From: Flagellimonas amoyensis
Lineage (GTDB): Bacteria; Bacteroidota; Bacteroidia; Flavobacteriales; Flavobacteriaceae
Assembly (NCBI RefSeq): GCF_003058265.1
Contig: NZ_QBUK01000006.1
Span: 62,001-126,000 of the forward strand
Reading direction: 5' to 3'
Length of the DNA stretch: 64,000 nucleotides
This document shows positions 26,257 to 34,287 of the stretch, one piece after another. The number at the start of each line of letters is the position of its first letter. Position 1 is the stretch's first letter. Under the pieces are notes generated by a model, which had not been told where the DNA came from, searched no databases, and saw nothing but the letters and a program-made list of their open reading frames with translations. The position numbers and the translations under genes are program-made.

Positions 26257-26270
26257 GTTAAAAACCAGAT

Positions 26271-26951
26271 ATGAAGACTGTTTACCTCGTTGGAATGTGC
26301 TCCCTCATCTTTTTGGTGGGCTGCAAAACAGAGACCAAAAAAACGGAAGAGACCACAGTGCCTGAAAAAACCGTCCCCGAACTGGTGGCGGACGCCCATG
26401 GTTTCCAAAACTGGAAATCGGTGAAGGAGATCACCTTTACCTTCAATGTGGACAGGGATTCCATGCACTTTGAGCGCAGCTGGGCCTGGAGGCCCAAACT
26501 GAACGAAGTGACCGCCATTTTCGGGCCGGACACCTTGGTGTACAACAAAGGGAACATGGATTCCATTGCCTATAAGACCAACGGTGGGTTCATCAACGAC
26601 CGGTATTGGTTGTTGGCCCCCTTCAACCTGATGTGGGACTCCAAGAGCTATACGTTCAGTCATACTGCGGACGCAAAGGCGCCCATCAGTGGGGATCAGA
26701 TGCAAAAACTGACCATAGTGTACAAGAACGAGGGCGGCTATACCCCTGGTGATGCCTATGACCTTTATTTTAAGGACGATCATATCATCCGGGAGTGGGT
26801 GTACCGCAAGTCCAACCAAGAAGAGCCTTCCCTGACCGCCAGTTGGGAGGATTATACCGAGGTAGGCGGACTGAAACTCGCACAGGAATACAACAGGCCC
26901 GAGGGCAACACCAAGCTGTATTTTACAGGCCTGACGGTAAAAAAGGAGTAG
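26271..26951 (+). CDS. Putative lipoprotein of unknown function
   Basis: 226 residues with a lipoprotein signal peptide: hydrophobic stretch then LVGC (Cys18), followed by a charged Lys/Thr/Glu linker. The mature part is rich in beta-strand-like segments (TFTFNVDRD, LTIVYKNEGG, YDLYFKDDHIIREW, GLKLAQEY) and recalls lipid-binding half-barrel proteins common in Bacteroidota, but I cannot assign a family with certainty. It is a single gene, divergent from the sigma factor operon. A short hairpin (around 26958-26974) follows, without a T-run. Confidence 0.7.
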   Translation: MKTVYLVGMCSLIFLVGCKTETKKTEETTVPEKTVPELVADAHGFQNWKSVKEITFTFNVDRDSMHFERSWAWRPKLNEVTAIFGPDTLVYNKGNMDSIAYKTNGGFINDRYWLLAPFNLMWDSKSYTFSHTADAKAPISGDQMQKLTIVYKNEGGYTPGDAYDLYFKDDHIIREWVYRKSNQEEPSLTASWEDYTEVGGLKLAQEYNRPEGNTKLYFTGLTVKKE

Positions 26952-27093
26952 GCGTTTGGCTTGGAGCCAACGGCACCTCACCTATTTTTAAGTTCCCCAG
27001 TACACATAACGGATGACACAATACATCGTTTACTGCCCTATTGGGGTGTATAGCGATGCAAAAGGTACTTCTATAAACAAGTTGGTGGTAATT

Positions 27094-27117
27094 TAATTTA
27101 TCAGTACTGATAAATTA
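27094..27117. promoter_or_regulatory. Perfect 24-bp palindrome before the AbiV-like gene
   Basis: The 24 bases read the same on both strands (centre agta|ctga region, tcagtactga at 27101-27110). It ends 10 bases before the ATG at 27128. A dimeric repressor site or an mRNA hairpin over the start region are both possible. Confidence 0.6.
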
Positions 27118-27127
27118 TTAAGGAATA

Positions 27128-27765
27128 ATGTCAAAATCAAGAAGACAAGCAAAATTTGAAAAATTTTCTACAGAAGCTTTAAAGAACTCTTTAAGACTGC
27201 ATTTTGATTCTATATTGCTCTATAAAAATGATTCCTTTGCCTCAGCATTTCATCTTAGTGTTTTGGCCTTGGAGGAAATTGCCAAATCCGATTGGATAGA
27301 CCACTATGTGCACACAAGTATTACAAATCATGGACTGACGGAGATTTTGAACAGGAATGGATCAAATTGCTTTATCAGCATTCAAAAAAACAATTCGCTT
27401 TTATAAATCAACAGTTTCATTTTCTTGATGAATCTTTCTACGATTTCTTGAAATCTGGAAAATTGGAAAGTAAAAAACAAAAATCCATTTACGTAGGGCT
27501 AAAAAGAAATCGAGGTGCAATAGACACTAAATCCAAAATTTCTTCTCCAAATCAAATTAAATCTAAAGATGCGAAGAAAATAATTTCTTTAAATAATCAG
27601 GTCTTAGTAAACGAATGTGTCCGAAATATCAATGATGGATTCTATTATGGACCACTCGAAAAATTTAATTTAATGAATCCTGAATTGATGAAAAAACTTA
27701 TGGAAATATGGCCTTACAAATCGAGGTTAATTGAAAAAAGAAAAATAATAAAAAACAACCATTAA
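27128..27765 (+). pseudogene. AbiV-family abortive infection protein, frameshifted
   Basis: The first frame (27128 to about 27340) gives the typical AbiV start: ALKNSLRLHFDSILLYKN then SAFHLSVLALEEIAKS. It then drifts into an unrelated tail and stops at 27406. The rest of the protein continues in another frame (about 27341-27765: GDFEQEWIKLLYQHSKKQF to IKKNN-like end). A single-base change near 27335-27350 would join both into about 211 residues, the normal family length. AbiV proteins block phage translation in Lactococcus. The stretch is AT-rich compared with its neighbours, a sign of transfer. A sequencing error cannot be excluded. Confidence 0.75.
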
Positions 27766-27890
27766 CACGGTGTATGATTAATTGCGGGTGAGATTTCCAT
27801 GTGGAAATTCCTGCAATCAATTATCTTTAAAATCAGGGAGATATTTTTCCGTTGGAAAAGTCCGCAACTCATCATACACGAACCGTTGGC
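27760..27890. repeat. Imperfect inverted repeat resembling an attC site
   Basis: Outer arms 27770-27787 and 27862-27879 pair at 16 of 18 positions. Inside lie two smaller hairpins (27793-27808, stem atttcca/tggaaat; 27845-27859, stem ttttcc/ggaaaa). The outer ends carry AAC (27764-27766) and GTT (27885-27887), as in integron attC sites. It starts at the stop codon of the AbiV-like gene and ends 25 bases before the next start, which is where a cassette junction would lie. No integrase gene is in the window. Confidence 0.5.
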
Positions 27891-27915
27891 AAAATATTGG
27901 AGTATTGAAAAGTAT

Positions 27916-28512
27916 ATGAGACAAATCAATGTTTTGGAATTCATATCGTTGGATGGTGTTATTCAAGCTCCCGGGGCAAAGGATGAGGATAGGTCCGGTG
28001 GTTTTGAATTTGGGGGCTGGGTGGCTCCTTTTGGCGATGAAGTTTTTGGAAAAATCATTCAAAGGCAAATGGAACCTTCCGATTTATTGTTGGGCAGAAA
28101 AACTTTTGACATCTGGGAAAAACATTGGCCCCATAATGCGGATCATTGGCCGAAGATCAATGAAGTCAAAAAATATGTTTTATCCAACACCAGAACAAAT
28201 TCCGAATGGAGTAATTCCATATTTTTAAACGATATAGAAGACATAAAAAACCTCAAAAAAACGGATGGAACCGACATCAAAGTCTGGGGAAGCAGTGAAC
28301 TTGTTCAGCTCCTGTTCAAAAATGATCTGGTAGATGGGCTTTGGCTCAAAATATTTCCAATCACACTTGGGCAAGGAAAAAAATTGTTCGGTAATGGGGT
28401 TATGCCAGCGACTTTCAAATTGATGGAAAGTACCATTACCCCAAGCGGAATAATTGTGGCCAATTATAAAAAAGAAGGAGACGTCAGGACTGGAAATATT
28501 GGCGAAAAATAA
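27916..28512 (+). CDS. Dihydrofolate reductase family protein (RibD C-terminal domain)
   Basis: The start at 27916 is chosen because the domain begins there (MRQINVLEFISLDGVIQAPG); a longer frame from 27799 would run through the inverted repeat. The 198-residue protein has the RibD_C/DHFR-like fold markers LLGRKTFDIW, KYVLSNTR, VWGSSELVQLL and a C-terminal GIIVANYK. Members reduce pyrimidine or folate-like substrates, but this stand-alone type has no proven reaction. It is AT-rich and sits between the attC-like repeat and DUF2306, as a likely acquired gene. Confidence 0.82.
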   Translation: MRQINVLEFISLDGVIQAPGAKDEDRSGGFEFGGWVAPFGDEVFGKIIQRQMEPSDLLLGRKTFDIWEKHWPHNADHWPKINEVKKYVLSNTRTNSEWSNSIFLNDIEDIKNLKKTDGTDIKVWGSSELVQLLFKNDLVDGLWLKIFPITLGQGKKLFGNGVMPATFKLMESTITPSGIIVANYKKEGDVRTGNIGEK

Positions 28513-28568
28513 CAACTAACGGACGCTGTGGTAGGTCAAAAATATTCGTTCAATCAAATAAATGAGCC

Positions 28569-29180
28569 TTGGGGAAGCACTATATAAACAGAATCTTTTG
28601 GGTGGTGGTAGCACTCTTGAGTGCTTACTATTTATATCGCGGAATTAAATTCAGGTTTTTCACAGAGGGCAATCTGTCCGAAAAGGCCCTATGGTTTTAC
28701 TTCCATTTGGCAACCGCAATTGCCCCTCTCGTCCTGGGACCCTTCCAATTTTGGACCCGTCTCAGACTCAAGTCCCCATCCATCCATCGGACCTTGGGCA
28801 AGCTGTATTTGATCGGCTCCGTATTGGGCGGGGTCACGGCCCTGTACCTAGGGATCACCATTGACTTGGAAGGATCGAAAGTTCCTCTTTTTTTATTGTC
28901 CTCCACCTGGTTGTTCATGACCATTGCCGCATGGATCACCATCAGAAATAAAAACATAGAAGGCCACAGGCAGTTTGTGATCCGAAGTTATGCACTTGCC
29001 CTGGTATTTGTATTTCTCAGACTGATCGGTGATATTCCGCAGGACAGATTGTTCTTTTTTATAGCATCTCCAGAAATAAGGGACACCACCCTCGAATGGC
29101 TTAGTTGGATCATCCCGTTGCTGACCATTGAATTGATTTTTTCATGGATCCCATTGATGAGAAAAAAGAAACGGAGGTAA
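28569..29180 (+). CDS. DUF2306 family membrane protein
   Basis: 203 residues with about six hydrophobic segments. Family markers include the histidine-containing stretches WFYFHLATA (near 44), IHRTLGKLYL (near 75) and EGHRQFVIRSYAL (near 135), which could bind a cofactor or metal in the membrane. The start is TTG at 28569; no ATG in this frame is closer to the first membrane segment. Function unknown. Confidence 0.78.
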   Translation: MGKHYINRIFWVVVALLSAYYLYRGIKFRFFTEGNLSEKALWFYFHLATAIAPLVLGPFQFWTRLRLKSPSIHRTLGKLYLIGSVLGGVTALYLGITIDLEGSKVPLFLLSSTWLFMTIAAWITIRNKNIEGHRQFVIRSYALALVFVFLRLIGDIPQDRLFFFIASPEIRDTTLEWLSWIIPLLTIELIFSWIPLMRKKKRR

Positions 29181-29257
29181 TTCCAGATGTAACCCAAATA
29201 CGACTCCATACACTATCAATAGCCGACGGATTTTCCTCCAAAAATCCCGCAATGAAT

Positions 29258-29265
29258 TATCTTTG
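29258..29265 (+). promoter_or_regulatory. Candidate -7 element (TATCTTTG)
   Basis: Exact TAnnTTTG about 92 bases before the DJ-1/PfpI gene, in the 177-base gap after DUF2306. Confidence 0.4.
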
Positions 29266-29357
29266 ACATCAGGCGGACACTATTCTTCCAAATAGGTCCG
29301 AAAGAACTCAACACAAAAAATTTAACCTCAACAAAAAGCGTAAAATCCGCACAAAAA

Positions 29358-30116
29358 ATGAGAAGATTTGGAATTTTAGCACCCTTTGTTTTTGCTGTAA
29401 TGGTATCGAGTTGTAATTCCGACAAGACCAACACAAAAACCGAGGTCCAGGAACCAAAGGAGTTGGCCTCCGACACCCTTACCAAACATTTGAAACCCTT
29501 TGACCCCAATCTGCCCACCATTGGCCTATTGATGTACAACGGAGTGCTCCAAAGTGAAGTCGTGGCCACATCCGATGTGTTTGCCAAACCCACCGAGGAT
29601 GGAACCCAAATCTTCAATGTCGTCACCATTGCCGAGACCCAAAACCCCATCACCACCGAAGAAGGACTGAGACTTGTCCCTGATTACACATTTGAGAACG
29701 CCCCAAAACTGAAAGTGCTGTTCGTGCCCAGCGCCTATGATATGTATGCCCAGGTCCACAACGATAAGATCGTGAATTTCATCAGTGAAAAGAACAAAGA
29801 GACCGAATATATGGTCAGTAATTGTGCCGGGGCACAGCTCATAGGGGCATCTGGAATTGCAGACGGGCATCAGATCGTGACCTGGATCGGTGGTGGTGAG
29901 CAGCTCCAAAAGGACTACCCCAACCTGAAAGTCGAGGACGACAGCGTGGTCACTTATGTGAAGGATGGCAAATTTCTGTCCTCCAACGGCAATTTGGCCA
30001 GCTACATATCCGCATTGGAACTCCTCGAAATCATGACGAGCGCGGAGCACCGAAAGTTTGTGGAGAGCTATCTTTATCTTGACCGACTTCAAAATTGGGG
30101 CAAACCAGCGCCGTGA
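29358..30116 (+). CDS. DJ-1/PfpI family lipoprotein
   Basis: 252 residues. The N-terminus is a lipoprotein signal (VMVSSC, Cys15 or nearby), unusual because most DJ-1/PfpI proteins are cytoplasmic. The glutamine-amidotransferase-like domain (about 50-235) has the nucleophile elbow VSNCAGAQLIGASG with Cys near residue 157. Residues such as MYNGVLQSEV at the start of the domain fit the subgroup related to transcription-regulator or isonitrile-hydratase-like members. A redox or hydrolase function at the outer envelope is possible; the substrate is unknown. Confidence 0.82.
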   Translation: MRRFGILAPFVFAVMVSSCNSDKTNTKTEVQEPKELASDTLTKHLKPFDPNLPTIGLLMYNGVLQSEVVATSDVFAKPTEDGTQIFNVVTIAETQNPITTEEGLRLVPDYTFENAPKLKVLFVPSAYDMYAQVHNDKIVNFISEKNKETEYMVSNCAGAQLIGASGIADGHQIVTWIGGGEQLQKDYPNLKVEDDSVVTYVKDGKFLSSNGNLASYISALELLEIMTSAEHRKFVESYLYLDRLQNWGKPAP

Positions 30117-30365
30117 ACATCGGTCAGGCCAAACATGATCTGGATCGCTAAAAATGAATATCTTACAGTGGAGCAAACTTGTAACAAGCTGCAAGGCAGC
30201 AAGCTCTAGGCTGAGCTATGCAGGAGAACTCTACCGAATCCACCCGAATGGTGAGCTAGGGAACATCAGGACAAACGGCCCTTGGAAGTAAAAAAGAAGG
30301 AACAATCGCCACTGGACATATGCCATGTGTCGAAATAACAAAACCCAAAGAAGCCAAACTTTGTT
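30117..30365 (+). other. Non-coding stretch with possible group II intron leftover
   Basis: 249 bases with no convincing gene. From about 30168 to 30295 the sequence has several short complementary segments (caagctgcaaggcagcaagc; accgaat and cgaatggt; gagctatgcaggag), which recall the 5' structured part of bacterial group II introns as I remember them. No reverse transcriptase gene follows; the next gene starts at 30366. The identification is from memory of the pattern only. Confidence 0.3.
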
Positions 30366-30794
30366 ATGAATACAGAGGAACAGATCAAAGCGTACATGGA
30401 TAGCCAAGATGAACCAAAACGTAGCGACATCCTAACTTTACATCAGTATTTGCTTCAGCAATTACCGAATGGCAGATTATGGTACTTGGATGGCAAAGAT
30501 GAAACGGGAAAGGTGGTCACCAACCCCAGTATCGGTTATGGACAGTATACCATCCACTACAAAAACGGCTCCACCAAGGAATTTTACCAAATTGGCATCA
30601 GTGGCAACACCTCGGGTATTTCAGTCTATATCATGGGGCTTGAGGACAAAAAATACCTTCCCCAAAATTTCGGGGACACCATAGGAAAGGCAAGCGTGAC
30701 AGGCTATTGCATCAAATTCAAAACACTTTCGGACATCAACTTCAACATTCTTGAAGAAGCGATTCGATATGGCATCCAGCAGACAAAAAGCTAA
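30366..30794 (+). CDS. DUF1801 domain-containing protein (YdhG-like)
   Basis: A 142-residue cytoplasmic protein. The start MNTEEQIKAYMDSQ and the middle YGQYTIHYKNGS...FYQIGI fit the DUF1801 fold (YjbR/CyaY-like alpha-beta sandwich), and the C-terminus ends with an ISxxGLEDKKYLP and CIKFK pattern. Function unknown. It stands 37 bases before the CDF transporter gene and may be transcribed with it. Confidence 0.78.
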   Translation: MNTEEQIKAYMDSQDEPKRSDILTLHQYLLQQLPNGRLWYLDGKDETGKVVTNPSIGYGQYTIHYKNGSTKEFYQIGISGNTSGISVYIMGLEDKKYLPQNFGDTIGKASVTGYCIKFKTLSDINFNILEEAIRYGIQQTKS

Positions 30795-30830
30795 AAACAC
30801 GAACAACGGACCATCAGCTGAAAAACTGAA

Positions 30831-31733
30831 ATGAACAACGAACATACGGCGATCCGAACCACTTATTTCAGCATTATTGGAAATACCAGTCTGGCACTGA
30901 TCAAGGGACTGGCTGGATTCTTCGGAAATTCCTATGCGCTGATTGCAGATGCCATCGAGTCCACAACGGACATCTTCTCTTCCCTCCTTGTGCTGTTCGG
31001 ACTCAAATATGCCAAACGGCCAGCGGACGAAAACCACCCTTATGGACATGGAAAAATAGAACCCCTGATCACCTTCTTGGTGGTCGCTTTTCTTGTCACA
31101 TCGGCAACGGTGATCGCCTACGAGAGCATCCAAAACATCCAGACCCCCCACAAAATTCCAAAACCTTGGACATTGCTTGTACTTGGCGGCATCATTCTGT
31201 GGAAGGAAATCTCATTCCGGATCGTGATAAAAAAAAGCAAGGAAACCAACAGTTCCTCACTAAAAGCGGATGCCTGGCACCACCGTAGTGATGCCATAAC
31301 CTCGGTGATGGCCTTTATCGGGATTTCCATTGCACTGCTGTTTGGCAAAGGATATGAAACGGCAGATGACTGGGCGGCCCTTTTGGCCTCTGCCTTTATC
31401 CTCTACAACAGCTATCTGATCTTTAGGCCGGCCCTGGGGGAGATCATGGACGAGCACCTGTACGATGACCTTTTGGAAGAAATCAGGGAGGAATCCATCA
31501 AGGTTAAAGGCGTCGTCGGCACCGAAAAATGTTTTATCCGAAAGGCCGGAATGAAATACCATGTGGACCTGCATGCCATTGTGGATGCAGAGATTTCCGT
31601 GAAGGAAGGTCATGACATTGCCCATCGGCTCAAGGACCATTTGAGAAAAGAAATCCCCAATTTGGGACATGTGCTGATCCATATTGAACCGGACACCTGC
31701 ACGGTTGAGGTACCATTGACCAATGGCAAATAA
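30831..31733 (+). CDS. Cation diffusion facilitator (CDF) family metal exporter
   Basis: 300 residues with six membrane segments. The metal site in helices II and V is visible as ADAIESTTD (near 43; Glu replaces the usual His) and HHRSDA (near 150), and the loop motif HPYGHGK follows helix II. The soluble C-terminal domain (about 205-300) has conserved histidines (YHVDLHAIVD, GHDIAHRL, HVLIHIEP). Exports zinc, iron or a similar divalent metal in exchange for protons. The altered first motif may shift metal preference. Confidence 0.88.
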   Translation: MNNEHTAIRTTYFSIIGNTSLALIKGLAGFFGNSYALIADAIESTTDIFSSLLVLFGLKYAKRPADENHPYGHGKIEPLITFLVVAFLVTSATVIAYESIQNIQTPHKIPKPWTLLVLGGIILWKEISFRIVIKKSKETNSSSLKADAWHHRSDAITSVMAFIGISIALLFGKGYETADDWAALLASAFILYNSYLIFRPALGEIMDEHLYDDLLEEIREESIKVKGVVGTEKCFIRKAGMKYHVDLHAIVDAEISVKEGHDIAHRLKDHLRKEIPNLGHVLIHIEPDTCTVEVPLTNGK

Positions 31734-31768
31734 GTCAATCGAGGTTTCCACCCCTTTTGACCATGATT

Positions 31769-32917
31769 TTATTTCCGCTTCTTACCGAGAAAAAAAGTAA
31801 TGCCCATAACCAACAGGGCCATACACAACAAGAGCATAAAACTGTACTTCAACGAAGCACTTTCTGCAATGAACCCTAAAATGACGGGACCCAACAAAAA
31901 ACCGATATAACCGGAGCCTGCAATAAAGGCAACCCCCTGGGAAGAGTCCACTCCCTTCACATTACCGCCTATGCGGAACAATTCGGGGACAATGACCGAA
32001 AAACCAAGGCCATTCAAGGCAAACCCAATAATGGACAATGTGGTGTGCTGTGTCAGCACCAACAAATAGCCCAAAGCGGCGATAAAGGCACCAAGTCCCA
32101 CAATTTTTATAGGACCAATTTTAGAGCTGATCCCATCCCCAAGAAATCGGCCCAAGGTCATGGTCGTGGAAAACGCCAAGAATCCCATACCGATCAACAC
32201 CTCGGGAGCCATGGTCATTTCTTTGAGGTAAAGCCCGCTCCAGTCGATGATGGCACCTTCGCTCCCAAAAGAAACAAAACCAATGATCCCCAACAGCAGC
32301 AAAGGCTTGAAAAGTTTGAGGCTAAACGGTTCTTTTTCCACGGGAGCAGCAACAATATGAATGTAGTGTTTTCTAAAATAGAGGTTGAGGATGAACACCA
32401 ACACCACCGTAATGCCCATGTGCAGCACCGGGTTCCCAATAACAGGGATCAGAAAACTGCCCAATCCCACCAAAATACCACCCAGACTGAAAAAGCCGTG
32501 GGCCGCAGACATGAAATTTTGCTTGTCCTCTTTTTCGATCTCCGTGACCAAGGTATTTATCGCAATATCAATAAAACCATTGCCCGCCCCAAACAGGTAC
32601 AGTGCCGCCATCAATAGGTAATAATTGGGGGCCATAAGTGGCAACATGGCCGTAGCGGTAACCCCTACAACCCCGACCCAAGAAGCCCTGCCCACACCAA
32701 TTCGGTTGATGAGCTTGGATGCTATTGGAATAATGGTAAACACGCCCAGGGACAGACAGAACAAGGCTATTCCCAAGTCTGCCTTATCTATGCCCAACTT
32801 CTCTTTTACAGTGGGGATGTATATGGCCCAGGTACCAAACCAGATATTGATACTGGTAAAAACCCATGCTGCTCCAAAATACCTTGGATTGGACAAAATC
32901 AATTTTAAGGACTTCAT
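31769..32917 (-). CDS. Major facilitator superfamily transporter
   Basis: 382 residues with about 12 hydrophobic segments and the usual conserved loop after helix II (SKLINRIGVGR). GAGNGFIDIAINTLV in the middle of the N-terminal half matches the sugar/FucP-related MFS subgroup. Substrate unknown. It follows kynU by 45 bases on the same strand and is probably co-transcribed, so a link to tryptophan or kynurenine products is possible (inference). Confidence 0.85.
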   Translation of the reverse strand: MKSLKLILSNPRYFGAAWVFTSINIWFGTWAIYIPTVKEKLGIDKADLGIALFCLSLGVFTIIPIASKLINRIGVGRASWVGVVGVTATAMLPLMAPNYYLLMAALYLFGAGNGFIDIAINTLVTEIEKEDKQNFMSAAHGFFSLGGILVGLGSFLIPVIGNPVLHMGITVVLVFILNLYFRKHYIHIVAAPVEKEPFSLKLFKPLLLLGIIGFVSFGSEGAIIDWSGLYLKEMTMAPEVLIGMGFLAFSTTMTLGRFLGDGISSKIGPIKIVGLGAFIAALGYLLVLTQHTTLSIIGFALNGLGFSVIVPELFRIGGNVKGVDSSQGVAFIAGSGYIGFLLGPVILGFIAESASLKYSFMLLLCMALLVMGITFFLGKKRK

Positions 32918-32962
32918 ACAGGTGATGGGTTGGTTGGGTTCATATTAAAGAGTGGTCAATGC

Positions 32963-34231
32963 TTATTTGTCTTGAATGCCTTGTTTTAAGATCTGCCCAA
33001 AGCGGTACATATCTTCGTAGGAGCAATAGAAGGGGGCCGGGGCCAAACGTATCACATTGGGTTCCCGCCAATCGGTGATCACCCCTTGCTTCATCAAGTA
33101 ATCAAACAAGGCCCTGCCCTCACCGTGCAAAAACACGGAGAGTTGACAGCCCCTTTCCGCTGGGGTGATGATCTCAAAAGTACTGTCCACCTGCTTGTCA
33201 ATCTCATGGAGAATAAATTCCAGATAGGCCACAATGGTCCGTTGTTTTTCGATCAAGGCATCCATTCCCACCTCATCGAACAGTTCCAAAGAGGCCAAAT
33301 AGGGGGCCAATGACAGTATGGGCGGATTGCTCAACTGCCAAGCATCGGCCGAAGCAATGGGATCAAACTCGGGCTTCATCAAGAAACGGGTCTCCTTTTT
33401 GTTCCCCCACCATCCTTCAAAACGAGGGATATCTTCCTTGCCCAAATGTTGTTCATGCACAAAAACACCCGAGGCATTCCCAGGACCGCTGTTCATGTAT
33501 TTGTAGCTGCACCAAGCGGCAAAGTCTACGCCCCAATCGTGCAACTGTAGCTTTACGTTTCCTACTCCATGTGCCAAATCCCAGCCCACAAAGGCCCCAA
33601 CAGCTTTTCCCGCTGTGGTGATGGCCTGCATGTCCAGCACCTGCCCGCTATAGTAATTCACGCCACCCATCAGCACCAAGGCAAGTTCCTCCCCCACCTC
33701 GTTGATCTTGGCAATGATGTCCTCCGTTCGCCAGGCATGTTCCCCGTCCCGTTTCTTCACTTCAACAATGGCTTCCTTGGGGTCCAGGCCATGGAACCGG
33801 GCCTGACTTTGCAACATGTACTGATCCGATGGAAAGGCCTTTTCCTCACAGATGATCTTGAACCGCTTTGCGGTAGGTCTGTAGAAGGAGACCATCAACA
33901 GGTGCAGATTCACGGTGAGCGTGTTCATCACCGAAACTTCTTTGGGTTGTGCGCCTACCACTTTCGCCAATCCTTCCGCCAATCGCTCATGATAGTCCCA
34001 CCACGGTTTTTCGGCATAAAAATGACCTTCTACCGCCAGTTCCCTCCAATCCTTCATCACCTCATCCACATACGCTTGGGTGCGCTTGGGCTGCAAGCCA
34101 AGGGAATTTCCTGTGAAATAGATGACGTCCCTGCCATTTACCTGCGGATAGTGGAACTCTTGTCTGTATTTGGAAAGCTGGTCCGCGGCATCAAGTTGCT
34201 GAGCGAATTCCAGCGTATTTTGGAATGTCAT
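32963..34231 (-). CDS. kynU: Kynureninase
   Basis: PLP enzyme that cleaves kynurenine or 3-hydroxykynurenine to anthranilate or 3-hydroxyanthranilate plus alanine. I choose the ATG at 34231 (MTFQNTLEFAQQ), giving 422 residues, because a -7 box stands 18 bases upstream and the family starts here; the frame stays open upstream to 34291. The PLP lysine lies in WCSYKYMNSGPG (near 243), and FTGNSLGLQPK near the N-terminus is a family motif. The partner gene kmo is 9 kb away. Confidence 0.95.
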   Translation of the reverse strand: MTFQNTLEFAQQLDAADQLSKYRQEFHYPQVNGRDVIYFTGNSLGLQPKRTQAYVDEVMKDWRELAVEGHFYAEKPWWDYHERLAEGLAKVVGAQPKEVSVMNTLTVNLHLLMVSFYRPTAKRFKIICEEKAFPSDQYMLQSQARFHGLDPKEAIVEVKKRDGEHAWRTEDIIAKINEVGEELALVLMGGVNYYSGQVLDMQAITTAGKAVGAFVGWDLAHGVGNVKLQLHDWGVDFAAWCSYKYMNSGPGNASGVFVHEQHLGKEDIPRFEGWWGNKKETRFLMKPEFDPIASADAWQLSNPPILSLAPYLASLELFDEVGMDALIEKQRTIVAYLEFILHEIDKQVDSTFEIITPAERGCQLSVFLHGEGRALFDYLMKQGVITDWREPNVIRLAPAPFYCSYEDMYRFGQILKQGIQDK

Positions 34232-34248
34232 GTGCTTTTGCTTTGCTT

Positions 34249-34256
34249 CAAAAATA
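34249..34256 (-). promoter_or_regulatory. Candidate -7 element for kynU
   Basis: CAAAAATA on plus (TATTTTTG on minus), 17 bases before the chosen kynU start, with the same flanking bases as the kmo box. Confidence 0.5.
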
Positions 34257-34287
34257 CGATTTGTGGGATTAAATCCGGCCCCGGAAG

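Noticed and set aside
27799..27915. N-terminal extension of the DHFR-family protein
   Set aside because: Runs through the attC-like inverted repeat; the domain begins at 27916.
29181..29357. tRNA or small RNA in the gap before the DJ-1 gene
   Set aside because: No cloverleaf or stable hairpin found by eye; only a -7 box.
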